From the NCBI RefSeq assembly GCF_047501175.1, contig NZ_JBEQWH010000001.1, positions 1 through 64,000 on the forward strand: 64,000 bases of DNA. Direction: 5' to 3'. This document shows positions 31,288 through 40,413 of the stretch, piece by piece. The translations under genes were made by a program, and so were the position numbers. The notes under the pieces are model-generated. The model worked only from the letters and a program-made list of their open reading frames with translations. It was not told where the DNA came from and searched no databases. The stretch is from Methanoprimaticola sp047501175. GTDB lineage: Archaea; Thermoplasmatota; Thermoplasmata; Methanomassiliicoccales; Methanomethylophilaceae. Position 1 is the first letter of the stretch. Each line of letters begins with the position of its first letter.

Positions 31288-33669
31288 ATGGGCCATTCGA
31301 TCTCCAAGTTGTACACTGCCATTCAAGAATTGGATTCTTTGTTCAGGGAAGAATCATTTGTGGAACCTTGCTCTGTGCACAATTGGAGATCTAGATATGC
31401 ATCTCTTTATGAGGATGTTCATAAGAAGACCAAAAGTCTGCTTTTCAGGATAGGTTTGGTGAGTAGGAAATCTAAGCGTTCCTACAAGAGGTTCGTTGAA
31501 ATTTATCAAGCATCGGAAGAGAAGGTACACAGTCATAACAGAAATATCTCAAGACAGGAGGCCTTGAAGATTAGAAGACTAATCTGTCCTATCGAGGGGC
31601 GGGACTTAGATCTGTATCAGCTCTCATCCATTGCGATGGACGTTCGCACTCGTTTGGTGATAGCTGGTGCGGGCACAGGCAAAACTTCCACAGTGGTAGG
31701 TTTGGTGAGATATTTGCTTTTGTCCGGAAAGGCAAAGGCCGATGAGATCCTTGTATTATCATTCACAAATTCTACAGTGTCTGATTTAGACAGACGTATA
31801 AGGGATGTGGTTGGCAGTAGGGTGGATGTTTCTACATTTCATCGTCTTGGCATTCGCATAATCGCGAAATGTGATGGTTTAATGCCAAAAGTAACTTCTA
31901 TCGATCTTCAGAAGTTTGTGTCTGAAGAATTACTCAAGAACATGGCAGATCCGATGTATATGGCTGCATTGAACCAGTATATGCTACATGATGGATTGTA
32001 TGATGGAGATGACTTGGAAAGCAATCCATATCGTAGGCAATATTTGGAGGAGAATCCACTCATCTCGTTGAAGGGAGAGGTTGTTAAGAGTTATGGGGAA
32101 GCAGATATTGCGAATTATCTCTACATCAGTGGCATTCGTTATGAGTATGAAGGAAATTATGAATATGATACTCGTACAGAGGATCATGGGCAATATAGAC
32201 CGGATTTTCACATAATCGGGACTAATATCTATATTGAATATTTTGGAATAGATCGTGATGGGAATGTGGCTCCGACATTGGTCTGCCATAACGGTCGGAA
32301 TCCAAAGGATTCTTATCGGGAATCAATGGAATGGAAGCGTAGGATACATTTTGAGAAAGGAACGATATTGGTTGAGCTCTTTGCGTATGAACGTTCTGAA
32401 GGGATTCTTATTGATAGATTGGAGGCTTATCTTAGTAGTTTGAGTATCAAGGCCTCTACATCAGAGAACGATGCATATTGCAAGATAACCGGTGGGAGGG
32501 ATGTGATGTTTAATAGGATCACATCACAGCTGGCCACATGTATATTGTTGATCAAGGGCGCCGGGGGATGGGATGCATACCCATCAGGTAATTCTATACG
32601 TCAGAGAATGAGTATGCGGCGGTTGGAGAGAGTACTGCAGCCGATTTATGATAGCTATTGTAAGCGTCTTATTGATGCAGGAGAGATAGATTTTGAGGAT
32701 ATGCTTGGCTTGGCATCGAGCCGTATAAAGGCTGGGGCATATGAGCACCCATACAGATATGTCATCATAGATGAGTTTCAGGATATCTCTCGCTCTAGGA
32801 TGAACCTTATCCTCGCAATGAGATTTTCGGATGATTTCTCATTGTTTTGTGTAGGGGATGATTGGCAGAGCATATATGGGTTCAACGGCAGTGATGTTGG
32901 TTACATTTTGGATTTTGATAAATACTTCGGACCATCTGAGGTGTGTAAACTTCAGACAACCTATCGTTTTTCTGGGCAACTTTTAGAGGTTAGTTGCAAG
33001 TTTATGAATAATAATCCTCGGCAGATTCACAAGGATTTGGCTGCAGGTGTACGGGGAGATACTGGATTGAAAATACTGACTACATTCAGTCAGTCTCAAT
33101 TACCATCTGTGGTGGCAGATGCATTGGATAAGGTATCTTCAGAGGATACCATATTCTTCCTAAGTAGATATCGTCATGATATTGTAGTTTTGGATGGGAA
33201 TATGTTCAGGTGGAAGCCACGTGTGAATGGGCAGGTGTTTGATGTCTCATACGCAAAGAGACCTGAGTTGAGAATTGAGTTCATGACCATTCATGGGTCA
33301 AAGGGTCTGCAAGCAGATCATGTATTCATTTTGAATAATAGGGTAGGTCCAGGAGGATTTCCGAGTTTTAGACCAGAACAGCCGATCATGGAAATCTTGT
33401 TGGAAGGTGGGGGGTCACTATTGGATGAGGAACGGAGGCTGTTTTACGTTGCTCTGACAAGGGCGCGTAAATGTTCATATCTGCTTTCTGTAAGGGGTGA
33501 GGAATCGATCTTTGTGAAAGAGATTAGATCTCAAATGGAGCCCGAATCTGTATTGAGATGTCCAATGTGTGGTGGTGTATTAGTGGTGAGGGAGTCAAAC
33601 GGCGGCAAGTTTTATGGTTGTTCCAATTATAAGGATGGATGTAGATTCACCAGAAAAATCTCAAAGTGA
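31288..33669 (+). CDS. UvrD/HelD-like SF1 helicase with nuclease-like insert and zinc ribbon
   Basis: A 793-residue superfamily 1 DNA helicase. The N-terminal 120 residues are charged and helical, like the N-terminus of helicase IV. Motif I is 'VIAGAGTGKTST' (about 126), motif II 'IDEFQDIS' (about 493), motif III 'GDDWQSIYGFNG', then 'TTYRFSG', 'MTIHGSKGLQADHVF' and 'VALTRARK'. Between motifs I and II, residues about 300-370 carry 'YRPDFHI' and 'IYIEYFGI', a PD-(D/E)XK-like arrangement seen in helicase-IV relatives. The C-terminus (about 757-793) is a topoisomerase-type zinc ribbon, 'CPMCGGV' with 'FYGCSNYKDGC'. Codons are A/T-rich, unlike the flanking genes, indicating horizontal acquisition. 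It probably acts in DNA repair or defence. Confidence 0.88.
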   Translation: MGHSISKLYTAIQELDSLFREESFVEPCSVHNWRSRYASLYEDVHKKTKSLLFRIGLVSRKSKRSYKRFVEIYQASEEKVHSHNRNISRQEALKIRRLICPIEGRDLDLYQLSSIAMDVRTRLVIAGAGTGKTSTVVGLVRYLLLSGKAKADEILVLSFTNSTVSDLDRRIRDVVGSRVDVSTFHRLGIRIIAKCDGLMPKVTSIDLQKFVSEELLKNMADPMYMAALNQYMLHDGLYDGDDLESNPYRRQYLEENPLISLKGEVVKSYGEADIANYLYISGIRYEYEGNYEYDTRTEDHGQYRPDFHIIGTNIYIEYFGIDRDGNVAPTLVCHNGRNPKDSYRESMEWKRRIHFEKGTILVELFAYERSEGILIDRLEAYLSSLSIKASTSENDAYCKITGGRDVMFNRITSQLATCILLIKGAGGWDAYPSGNSIRQRMSMRRLERVLQPIYDSYCKRLIDAGEIDFEDMLGLASSRIKAGAYEHPYRYVIIDEFQDISRSRMNLILAMRFSDDFSLFCVGDDWQSIYGFNGSDVGYILDFDKYFGPSEVCKLQTTYRFSGQLLEVSCKFMNNNPRQIHKDLAAGVRGDTGLKILTTFSQSQLPSVVADALDKVSSEDTIFFLSRYRHDIVVLDGNMFRWKPRVNGQVFDVSYAKRPELRIEFMTIHGSKGLQADHVFILNNRVGPGGFPSFRPEQPIMEILLEGGGSLLDEERRLFYVALTRARKCSYLLSVRGEESIFVKEIRSQMEPESVLRCPMCGGVLVVRESNGGKFYGCSNYKDGCRFTRKISK

Positions 33670-33988
33670 TGGTATCTAGTTTAATTGATTTGGATGAGTT
33701 CGTGTTTGGCTGAGTAAATGCTTTTTGCATAATCAAAACTCTAACTCGGTAATGTTGGATATAATGCCTTGACATTATCGATCCAAATCGTGAAGCTGTC
33801 TGACTATGAGACGATTTTGAATTTTTGGAACCGATTCCTTATTGTGAAATATCAAATGTCAGGTCAAATTATTGACTGTGTTCTGAGGATTATGCATATT
33901 TTCACGAGATGGGTTTTCTAGGAAGATCTAGACTCCATTGATTGGATGGAAGTGGATGAGGTTATTCTTCCGAAGTTGAAGGAGTTAC
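33670..33988. other. AT-rich gap between convergent helicase genes
   Basis: 319 bases with no gene that I can support. An open stretch of about 50 codons (ending TAG near 33920) has no start signal and looks like chance. No repeat, tRNA or attachment site is visible. Confidence 0.5.
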
Positions 33989-36835
33989 TTACTGTCCCGT
34001 TATGTAATCATAGATGTCTTCAGGGACGGGAGATTTCAGTCTGAATGGGATGTTGACAATTGGAAGCATTTTACCCTCATCGTTTTCGATGGTTGTTTGT
34101 TTTACAGATTCTCTAATAGGTGTTACTTCACCCATGTAGTAGAATTTTGAGCTGTCATCATCATCTTTTTTCACAAAGAGGTATGATTTGCAGTCAGGAT
34201 TCAAAATCTGAGGAACCTCTTTTCCATCTAGAGATACGTTGCTGCGAGTCATCCAGCTGAATGTCTTTCTGTCGATAAAATGGTCTTCATACAGTGTACT
34301 CTTGCTGATCGACTCGTCTTTTCTGTATGTGACGAACATGGGGCAGGTATTTTTCTTTACTCTGTATCCATAGATTGTGACACTTTCGTTCTTGTTGTTC
34401 CAATTCAGCAGACGGCACACGTCCGCTCTGGAATATCTCTTGAAGGGGGTAAATCTTCCATCAAATGTATTCCTGTATTCATTATCGAATTTGGACAGTC
34501 CGCACTCGATCACATCAATTATTGATTCTTTCATATATGGATTAGAGATGCATTTTTTGAAGTAATCTGATATTTCGATTTCTCCCCCGTTTAGTGAGAT
34601 TAATTTATTTCCTTTAAGTTCGTCTGAGTAGGTTCCAGACAGGATGGAAATGGCAGAATCCAAGGAATCCTGATCAAATTCGACACCGTGGATATTCAGT
34701 TGCTCTTCGAATGAATCAAGTGTGATGGAACCTTTTTCTAGTATATCGTTTAGAATGATCAGTTCATGAGGTCTCATACCGTCAATGAATGATTTGGAGA
34801 TAAATTTCAATGTAGAGTCTTCATTTTCGTCAAAATCGATGCTGTTGAGATTGAGTTTCTCTTTGAAGTTGTTCAGGCTGCCGTATTTATCGATAATGAC
34901 TTCCGGATCAATCTTGCTGTTTTTGTATAAATATCTTAGATCAGGTTCGTATCCGAGCATTTTGACCAAGGTTTTGTATGTGTTTTTGGCAATGGAAACA
35001 AGGCTGGTAGTTTTGTTTATGGAGTCAAAGATCTTTTCTTTAGAGATGGGATCGAAATCAACGGTGCTACATCCAGGGATGGACTCGTTCCCGGTCATCA
35101 GTCTCCTTTTGAGATTCTCTTTGCTCATTGTGGCGTCTCCGGTGAGAGCCATTGGGATCAGGAAGTTGCTCTTGTAGTTCCCAATGAAGTCAATAACGAC
35201 TAGAAATTCCTTGGTTTTGTTGTCCCGTGTCATTTTTCTTAGACCACGGCCGAGCTGTTGAATGAAGATGGTAGTGGATTCGGTGGGGCGGAGCATGATG
35301 ATTTGGTTGATCGATTTGATGTCAACTCCTTCGTTGAAAATATCGACTGTTACGATATAATCCAATGCATTTTCGTTGTTTTCATCCTGTTCGAGTTTTC
35401 TTACGCATTCTTCACGTCTCTCCATGTTGTCTTCGCCGGAGAGGAACTGAGTTCTCAGTCCGAAAGCATTCATCTTTTCGGAGATTTCTTTGGCTTCATC
35501 TTTTCTGCTACAGAATATGAGCCCTTTAACACGGTCTCCGGAATAGCCATATAGGTCGGCTTTTTCGATAATCTGTTTCACACGTTCGTCTGTTGTGAGA
35601 GAATTAATGTCCTCATCATCTTCAAGAACTCTCCCGTTTATGGTGATGTCTGTTACTCCATAGTAGTGGAAGGGGCAGAGCATCTCTTTTCTGAGAGCAT
35701 CCTGGAGTCTGATTTCATAGGCGATGTTGTGATCGAATCTTTGGAAGACGTCGCCCGTGTCCATCCTTTCGGGTGTGGCAGTCATGCCCAGCATGAATTT
35801 GGGCTGAAAGTGTTCGATGATCCTGTTGTAGGTGGATGCTGTGGCGTGGTGAGCTTCGTCGCAGATGATGTATTCGAAGTGATTGGGTTTGAAGTGTTCG
35901 ATCACGTCTTTTCTGGACATCGATTGAATGGTGGAGAAGATGATGTTTGCATCATAGTCTTTACAAGTACCAGAGATTTTTCCAGTTTTTACATTGGGTC
36001 CAAGGATGTTTTGGTAGCTTCTGCGGGCATCATCGAGAATTTGTTCTCTATGAACAAGGAAAAGAACTTTCTTCGCACCAGATTCTCTAACGTCAAATGC
36101 GGAAAGGTATGTTTTTCCGGTTCCGGTGGCGGAGACTAGGAGCGCTTTCTTTTTTCCTTCGGATCTGATTTTAGCAAGGTTTTGAAGAGCTTCTTCCTGC
36201 ATAGAGTTGGGTTTGATTATGTTCGGATATCTTTCGTCGGTGAAGATTTGACGGTCTCTCTCGATTTTGGATTTGATGTGGCGGGGCTCGTAGTTTTTGA
36301 TCCATTCTTCGGTGAGGATTTCAGAGTCTTCCCACATCTTTTCAAATTCTGATTCGGTTTGCTTGATGAGTTCTTTGTTTTCCAAGTCATCAGAGGTGAT
36401 TTTGACATTCCATTCTTTGTTTTTGTTGAGGGCGTCTTGAGTGATGTTGGAGCTTCCGATAAGGAGGGTGGTTTTGTTTGATTCGTAGAAAAGGTATCCT
36501 TTGGTGTGGAAGTTCTCTTTAGTGTACATCCTTACTTGGATATTATTGAATTTGAGAAGATCCCGAAGTGCACGGGGATCACTGAAATTAAGATAGTCCG
36601 TGGTTAAGATTCTGCCTTTGATCGTTTCTTTTGAATCAATGAGTTGCTGTTTGAGGCAGCTGAGGCCGCTAGTTGTGACAAATGCGACGGAGAATGAGAA
36701 TTTGGAGCTGTGTTTGAGCTCGCGCTGAATCGTGGAAAGAACTCTTTTGTTGGAGTCGGTGTCGTTGAAAATGAGTGCGGGTTTACACTCTATATTTTCT
36801 TTGGATTTCAGCACAGGGACAGAAGATGAGATCAT
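33989..36835 (-). CDS. PLD-nuclease/DEAD-box helicase with DUF3427 C-terminus
   Basis: A 948-residue SF2 protein. The N-terminal phospholipase-D-like domain has 'FHTKGYLF' and 'LLIGSSNIT' (about residues 105-130), the HxK...GSSN half-site used by PLD-type nucleases. The helicase core carries motif I 'SATGTGKTYL' (about 235), motif II 'CDEAHH' (about 325), 'GMTATPERMD' and the late motif 'QQLGRGLRK'. The last 380 residues match the layout of DUF3427 proteins. Such PLD-helicase fusions are common in mobile defence islands, and nucleic-acid restriction is the likely role. I chose the ATG at 36835: a TATA box (36864-36871) lies about 30 bases upstream and homology starts there, though the frame stays open to 36967. 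The stop is TAA; codons are A/T-rich. Confidence 0.88.
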   Translation of the reverse strand: MISSSVPVLKSKENIECKPALIFNDTDSNKRVLSTIQRELKHSSKFSFSVAFVTTSGLSCLKQQLIDSKETIKGRILTTDYLNFSDPRALRDLLKFNNIQVRMYTKENFHTKGYLFYESNKTTLLIGSSNITQDALNKNKEWNVKITSDDLENKELIKQTESEFEKMWEDSEILTEEWIKNYEPRHIKSKIERDRQIFTDERYPNIIKPNSMQEEALQNLAKIRSEGKKKALLVSATGTGKTYLSAFDVRESGAKKVLFLVHREQILDDARRSYQNILGPNVKTGKISGTCKDYDANIIFSTIQSMSRKDVIEHFKPNHFEYIICDEAHHATASTYNRIIEHFQPKFMLGMTATPERMDTGDVFQRFDHNIAYEIRLQDALRKEMLCPFHYYGVTDITINGRVLEDDEDINSLTTDERVKQIIEKADLYGYSGDRVKGLIFCSRKDEAKEISEKMNAFGLRTQFLSGEDNMERREECVRKLEQDENNENALDYIVTVDIFNEGVDIKSINQIIMLRPTESTTIFIQQLGRGLRKMTRDNKTKEFLVVIDFIGNYKSNFLIPMALTGDATMSKENLKRRLMTGNESIPGCSTVDFDPISKEKIFDSINKTTSLVSIAKNTYKTLVKMLGYEPDLRYLYKNSKIDPEVIIDKYGSLNNFKEKLNLNSIDFDENEDSTLKFISKSFIDGMRPHELIILNDILEKGSITLDSFEEQLNIHGVEFDQDSLDSAISILSGTYSDELKGNKLISLNGGEIEISDYFKKCISNPYMKESIIDVIECGLSKFDNEYRNTFDGRFTPFKRYSRADVCRLLNWNNKNESVTIYGYRVKKNTCPMFVTYRKDESISKSTLYEDHFIDRKTFSWMTRSNVSLDGKEVPQILNPDCKSYLFVKKDDDDSSKFYYMGEVTPIRESVKQTTIENDEGKMLPIVNIPFRLKSPVPEDIYDYITGQ

Positions 36836-37039
36836 GTACGATGTGCATAATTGAGGGGATGCAGCATAAAGTTTGTTTTTGAAAAAGGAAGTGTTGACAG
36901 GAGCAAAGAAGCACAATCGACAGGCAAAATATGGAGGTCGTGCTTCTTCGCTCTTTATAATAAACAAAACGAAAGATGAGTTTGACAGTCATTCATTCAT
37001 CTCATCATACATCGGTGGTGTTGCGATGTGTTCATCGAT

Positions 37040-37255
37040 TCAATCGGTCCTCGTCTCCATCTCCTTGATGAACCTGGCTGCGAACAATGGATGATGCTCG
37101 ATGTCATCCTCGCTCACATGGATGTTCGCCCTCTCTAGCATGATACGTCTCTCTATGACGTCGTTCTGCAGAGTCTTGTTCAGCGAGAGGGCACTGCGGT
37201 CCTTCCCACCCTTGCCATCCAAGGACAGGTCCAAGTGCGACCCGGAGGCGATCAC
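37040..37255 (-). CDS. Small protein of unknown function, ferredoxin operon
   Basis: A 71-residue hydrophilic protein with no cysteine or membrane segment. Its second half is helical and ends 'HHPLFAARFIKEMETRTD'. The start ATG overlaps the stop of the ferredoxin-domain gene (ATGA at 37255-37252), the same coupling used by accepted operons in this window. That is the main reason to accept it. The function is unknown. Confidence 0.5.
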   Translation of the reverse strand: MIASGSHLDLSLDGKGGKDRSALSLNKTLQNDVIERRIMLERANIHVSEDDIEHHPLFAARFIKEMETRTD

Positions 37256-37974
37256 ATCAATCTGTCATCTTTGGTGAATTGTTCCAAGGACGATCTCGCG
37301 CGAGGGCATGATTGGATCTCATCCAATGTTATCAGCGATTCACGGGGTACGAGTTCCGTCCCAGGGGAGGGGGCACGGGGCCGGGATATCACCGATCGGA
37401 GCGTCGAGCCGTCGCGTGAGACGATGGTCTCCTTAACCTCGACATCTCTCCCGCACTGCTCCGCCGCCTTTCTGACGATGTCCGTGAGCGATCTGCAGCA
37501 TGGGACCTCCATGCGGACGATCTCCACGGAGTCGATGGGGTTGTCCCTGATCATAGCCAGTACCTTGTCGAACCTGGCCCTGTCATCCAGTTTGGGGCAT
37601 CCGATGACCACCGGTCTCCCATTCAGGATACGTCCCTTGAAATCATCGACCACGAATGCCGTGCAGTCCGCGGCGAATACCACGGACCCTTCGAAGACAG
37701 GGGACCTCCCGGGGACCAGGGCGAGCTGTATCGGCCATTGGGGTCCCGCACCCAACGGGATGTCGGGACGGACCGTCGATATCCCCGAGGGGACCTCGAC
37801 GAAGCTGATGGCACCTTGGGGGCATGCGGGCAGGCAGTCGCCCATGCCATCGCAGAAGTCCCGTCTGACCAGCACCGCCTTCCCGTCCACCAGTGCCAGT
37901 GCCCCCTCATGACATGCGTTCACGCACAGGCCGCAGCCGTCGCATCTGCTCCTGTCTATGTGTATCTCCCTCAT
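37252..37974 (-). CDS. 4Fe-4S ferredoxin-domain protein
   Basis: A 240-residue protein. The N-terminal 60 residues hold one complete cluster motif ('CDGCGLCVNACHEGAL') and a variant second motif ('FCDGMGDCLPACPQGAI', C-x5-C-x3-C) that is usual in this family. The rest is a soluble domain with 'VVFAADCTAF', 'VVIGCPKLDD' and 'VEIVRMEVPCCRSL', whose cysteines may bind a further metal. Related proteins occur as stand-alone redox proteins in anaerobes; the partner is unknown. It lies 15 bases after the flavoprotein gene and overlaps the small gene downstream, suggesting a flavoprotein-ferredoxin electron relay. Confidence 0.82.
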   Translation of the reverse strand: MREIHIDRSRCDGCGLCVNACHEGALALVDGKAVLVRRDFCDGMGDCLPACPQGAISFVEVPSGISTVRPDIPLGAGPQWPIQLALVPGRSPVFEGSVVFAADCTAFVVDDFKGRILNGRPVVIGCPKLDDRARFDKVLAMIRDNPIDSVEIVRMEVPCCRSLTDIVRKAAEQCGRDVEVKETIVSRDGSTLRSVISRPRAPSPGTELVPRESLITLDEIQSCPRARSSLEQFTKDDRLM

Positions 37975-37989
37975 GTCGTCACATCCGTC

Positions 37990-38544
37990 TCAGGCGAGCA
38001 TCCTGCCGATCTCCCTCGCTCTGCCCAGGACATCATCGTCGATGGGCATGCCCGCTGGCATCATCCAGGTGCAGTACGCGATCCTCCCCACGGATTCGCA
38101 GAAGAAATGCTGCGTCATGACCTTCTCCAGGTCGGTGGCGACGCGGTTCGCACCGGCATCGTCGGCTCCAGCGGTGACCACTATGGCTATCTTCTTCCCC
38201 TTGGGCATTATCGTCGTCGCGTTGGCATCGAGGAAGCAGTACAGCCTGTCGAGGACCATCTTGAACAGTCCGTCCATGTCGTTGAAGTTGATCGATGTGC
38301 TGAACACGATCCCGTCCGCATCGCGGATATCGTCGATTATCGGGGAGATGTCGTCCTTCAGAACGCACGTCCCTCCGTTCTCCTTGCATGCCGAGCAGTT
38401 CTGGCATTGGCGGTACGACCTCATGTCGTTCAGGCGGTATTCCCTGACCTCCGCTCCGGCCGCTTCCGCGGATTCGCCGATCGCATGCGCGAGCATTGTC
38501 CCGAAGCCGTCCCTCCTCGGACTGGCGATGATCGACACTATCAT
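37990..38544 (-). CDS. Iron-sulfur flavoprotein (flavodoxin-like), third paralogue
   Basis: A 184-residue flavodoxin-fold protein with FMN loop 'IVSIIASPRRDGFGTMLA' and the compact cluster motif 'CQNCSACKENGGTC' (C-x2-C-x2-C-x6-C, about residues 47-60). 'GIVFSTSINFNDMDGLFKMV' follows, in the position of the usual SPVY segment but altered. It probably passes electrons between the ferredoxin-domain protein encoded downstream and a small acceptor. First gene of a three-gene minus-strand unit. Confidence 0.85.
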   Translation of the reverse strand: MIVSIIASPRRDGFGTMLAHAIGESAEAAGAEVREYRLNDMRSYRQCQNCSACKENGGTCVLKDDISPIIDDIRDADGIVFSTSINFNDMDGLFKMVLDRLYCFLDANATTIMPKGKKIAIVVTAGADDAGANRVATDLEKVMTQHFFCESVGRIAYCTWMMPAGMPIDDDVLGRAREIGRMLA

Positions 38545-38667
38545 GGTCCGGTAATCGGGGTGTCCGATTATAACCGATTCCCATCGGGACTGTAACCTTC
38601 CTTAACACGGACCATTCGGAGCAATACCATCTTAAGAATGGTCGATGTAACACCGTTAAGTGATATC

Positions 38668-39417
38668 ATGAGGCTCGAAGGAAAGGTGGCCATAGTCACA
38701 GGAGCATCCCGTGGGATAGGCTTCTCCATAGCCAAGGCGTTCATATCGGAAGGGGCGAAGGTCATGGTCTGCGGCAGCAGGGCGTCCAGTGCAGAGAGGG
38801 CGGTCGGTTCCCTGAGGGAGGAGTTCCCAGATGCGGACCTGATGGGCGCTGGATTCGATGTCAACGACACGGGGCAGATCAGGGACATGGTCGGCTCGGT
38901 CGTGGACCGCTGGGGCCGTATCGACGTCCTCGTGAACAATGCCGGGGTGACCTCCACAAAGAGCCTCCTCGACATGACCGATGAGGATTTCACGTCGGTG
39001 TTGGACATAAATCTCGTGGGGCCGTTCAAGATGACCCGTGAGGTCGCACGCGTCATGAGGGACAACGGCGGTGGCAGCATCATCAACACCAGCTCCATGG
39101 TAGGGACATATGGCGGCAAGATGCAGACCGCATACTCATCCTCCAAGTTCGGCATCAACGGTCTGACCAAGTCGTGCGCGAAGGAGCTGGGTCAGTACGG
39201 GATCCGTGTGAACGCCGTCGCACCGGGGGCGGTCGCGACGGATATGGTGAAGGAGTTCACCGATGACAGGATGAAGCAGTTCCTCCAGATGTTGACACCG
39301 CTTGGACGCATGGCGGACCCGGACGAGCTGGCCGGGGCCTATGTCTACCTCGCCTCCGACGAGGCGTCGTTCACCACGGGCACCATCGTCAATGTGGACG
39401 GCGGCATCGTGATGTGA
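38668..39417 (+). CDS. Short-chain dehydrogenase/reductase (FabG-like)
   Basis: A 249-residue classical SDR that oxidises or reduces a hydroxyl/carbonyl group with NAD(P)H. It has the cofactor loop 'VTGASRGIGFSIA' (TGxxxGIG), 'LVNNAGVT', the catalytic Ser in 'INTSSMVGTYGG', and Tyr-x3-Lys in 'AYSSSKFG'. The C-terminus 'TGTIVNVDGGIVM' is typical of 3-oxoacyl-ACP reductase-like members. The substrate is unknown, since archaea lack standard type II fatty-acid synthesis. I chose the ATG at 38668 (MRLEGKVAIV, the usual SDR start); an in-frame ATG at 38638 would add 10 residues. Confidence 0.9.
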   Translation: MRLEGKVAIVTGASRGIGFSIAKAFISEGAKVMVCGSRASSAERAVGSLREEFPDADLMGAGFDVNDTGQIRDMVGSVVDRWGRIDVLVNNAGVTSTKSLLDMTDEDFTSVLDINLVGPFKMTREVARVMRDNGGGSIINTSSMVGTYGGKMQTAYSSSKFGINGLTKSCAKELGQYGIRVNAVAPGAVATDMVKEFTDDRMKQFLQMLTPLGRMADPDELAGAYVYLASDEASFTTGTIVNVDGGIVM

Positions 39418-39435
39418 TATCATGTGCCCGAGGTC

Positions 39436-40413
39436 TCATGCCTCGGGCTCGGCCTTCCTGAAAAGGGGGATCCTGCGGCTTTTGGCCGGGACCTCGGACA
39501 CGCGAACCCTGGTGAAGACCCCTCTGGGGCCGTAGAACGTGATGGAATCGTCATTCCTGATGCTCTCGGATATGTCGAAGCGGAATCCCTGTATGAAGCT
39601 GTCCGGCCCGTTGTTCAGGACGATCGCGTGGATTATCCCGTCGCCCCTCATCCTCTGGAAGAGGAGCGTTACGGAATGCTCGCCGTGAAGCACGACGGAG
39701 ACCTCGGACTCCACGGGGCCACCCTCCATGCGCGTCCATGCCCCGGGGTCCATGACGCGGTCCGCATCCTCCGGGGTCATGTACATGTCCGCATCGGAGT
39801 GGAACATCCCCTCGATGGAATCCAGGTTCCTCTCTATCCTCTCCTTGACCGAGAGGTTCCTGATGCCGTCCCTGGTGAGGACGAACCCGTACACCAGGAA
39901 GAGTATGAGGAGCGGGAATTGGACATAGTTCTCCTTTATGATCGTCAGGGCAGGTACGACCTTGACGTACCAGTCCAGGAACATCGGCATGATGATTATG
40001 AGGATCTCGATCGCCACCGTGATGAGCAGCCTCTTGGAGGAGATCTGGTATCCGAAGAGGAACCCTGCGGCGAACAGTATGAGCATGGCGCCGAGCACCA
40101 GGGACCCCAGCTCCAGGAAGAACGTCATGTCATCGAGGTCCAGGATCATGAACATGAGGTTCTGCATGACGATGGCGGTTCCAATGGCGAGACCGCACAG
40201 GTAGACCCCTTCGCGCATCCGCATCTCCTTGTGGATGAGGATCCAGAGTCCGACCGCCGTTATGACCACATAGGATCCCACGGCGAGGATCTCGTCGAAC
40301 TCGTCCGAGAAGTCCATCAGCCGGAGGATCAGATAATAGATCCCGGTCACCAGCATGGTCGCGCCGAGGACGGTCACCACGCGGACCTTCCCGATCGTCT
40401 CGCTGTCATTCAT
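39436..40413 (-). CDS. Multi-span membrane protein with cytoplasmic tail, paralogue B
   Basis: A 325-residue protein with about seven hydrophobic segments in the first 190 residues, then a soluble C-terminal domain of about 130 residues. That domain contains 'PGAWTRMEGGPVESEVSV', which aligns with 'SGWTRVSDGGPVECEYRF' in the upstream neighbour, so the two genes are ancient tandem duplicates. I recognise no known family. The topology (membrane sensor domain plus C-terminal domain) suggests sensing or signalling, but no kinase or cyclase motif is present. The start overlaps the stop of paralogue A (ATGA). The much longer frame running upstream through paralogue A is out-of-frame noise. Confidence 0.75.
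   Translation of the reverse strand: MNDSETIGKVRVVTVLGATMLVTGIYYLILRLMDFSDEFDEILAVGSYVVITAVGLWILIHKEMRMREGVYLCGLAIGTAIVMQNLMFMILDLDDMTFFLELGSLVLGAMLILFAAGFLFGYQISSKRLLITVAIEILIIIMPMFLDWYVKVVPALTIIKENYVQFPLLILFLVYGFVLTRDGIRNLSVKERIERNLDSIEGMFHSDADMYMTPEDADRVMDPGAWTRMEGGPVESEVSVVLHGEHSVTLLFQRMRGDGIIHAIVLNNGPDSFIQGFRFDISESIRNDDSITFYGPRGVFTRVRVSEVPAKSRRIPLFRKAEPEA

Noticed and set aside
33760..33925. Small gene between the two helicases
   Set aside because: It has no start codon with a signal, ends in TAG, and the region is AT-rich enough for a chance frame.
36836..36967. Longer N-terminus for the DUF3427 helicase
   Set aside because: The extension lies upstream of the predicted transcription start, is rich in Cys and Phe unlike the family, and has no binding site.
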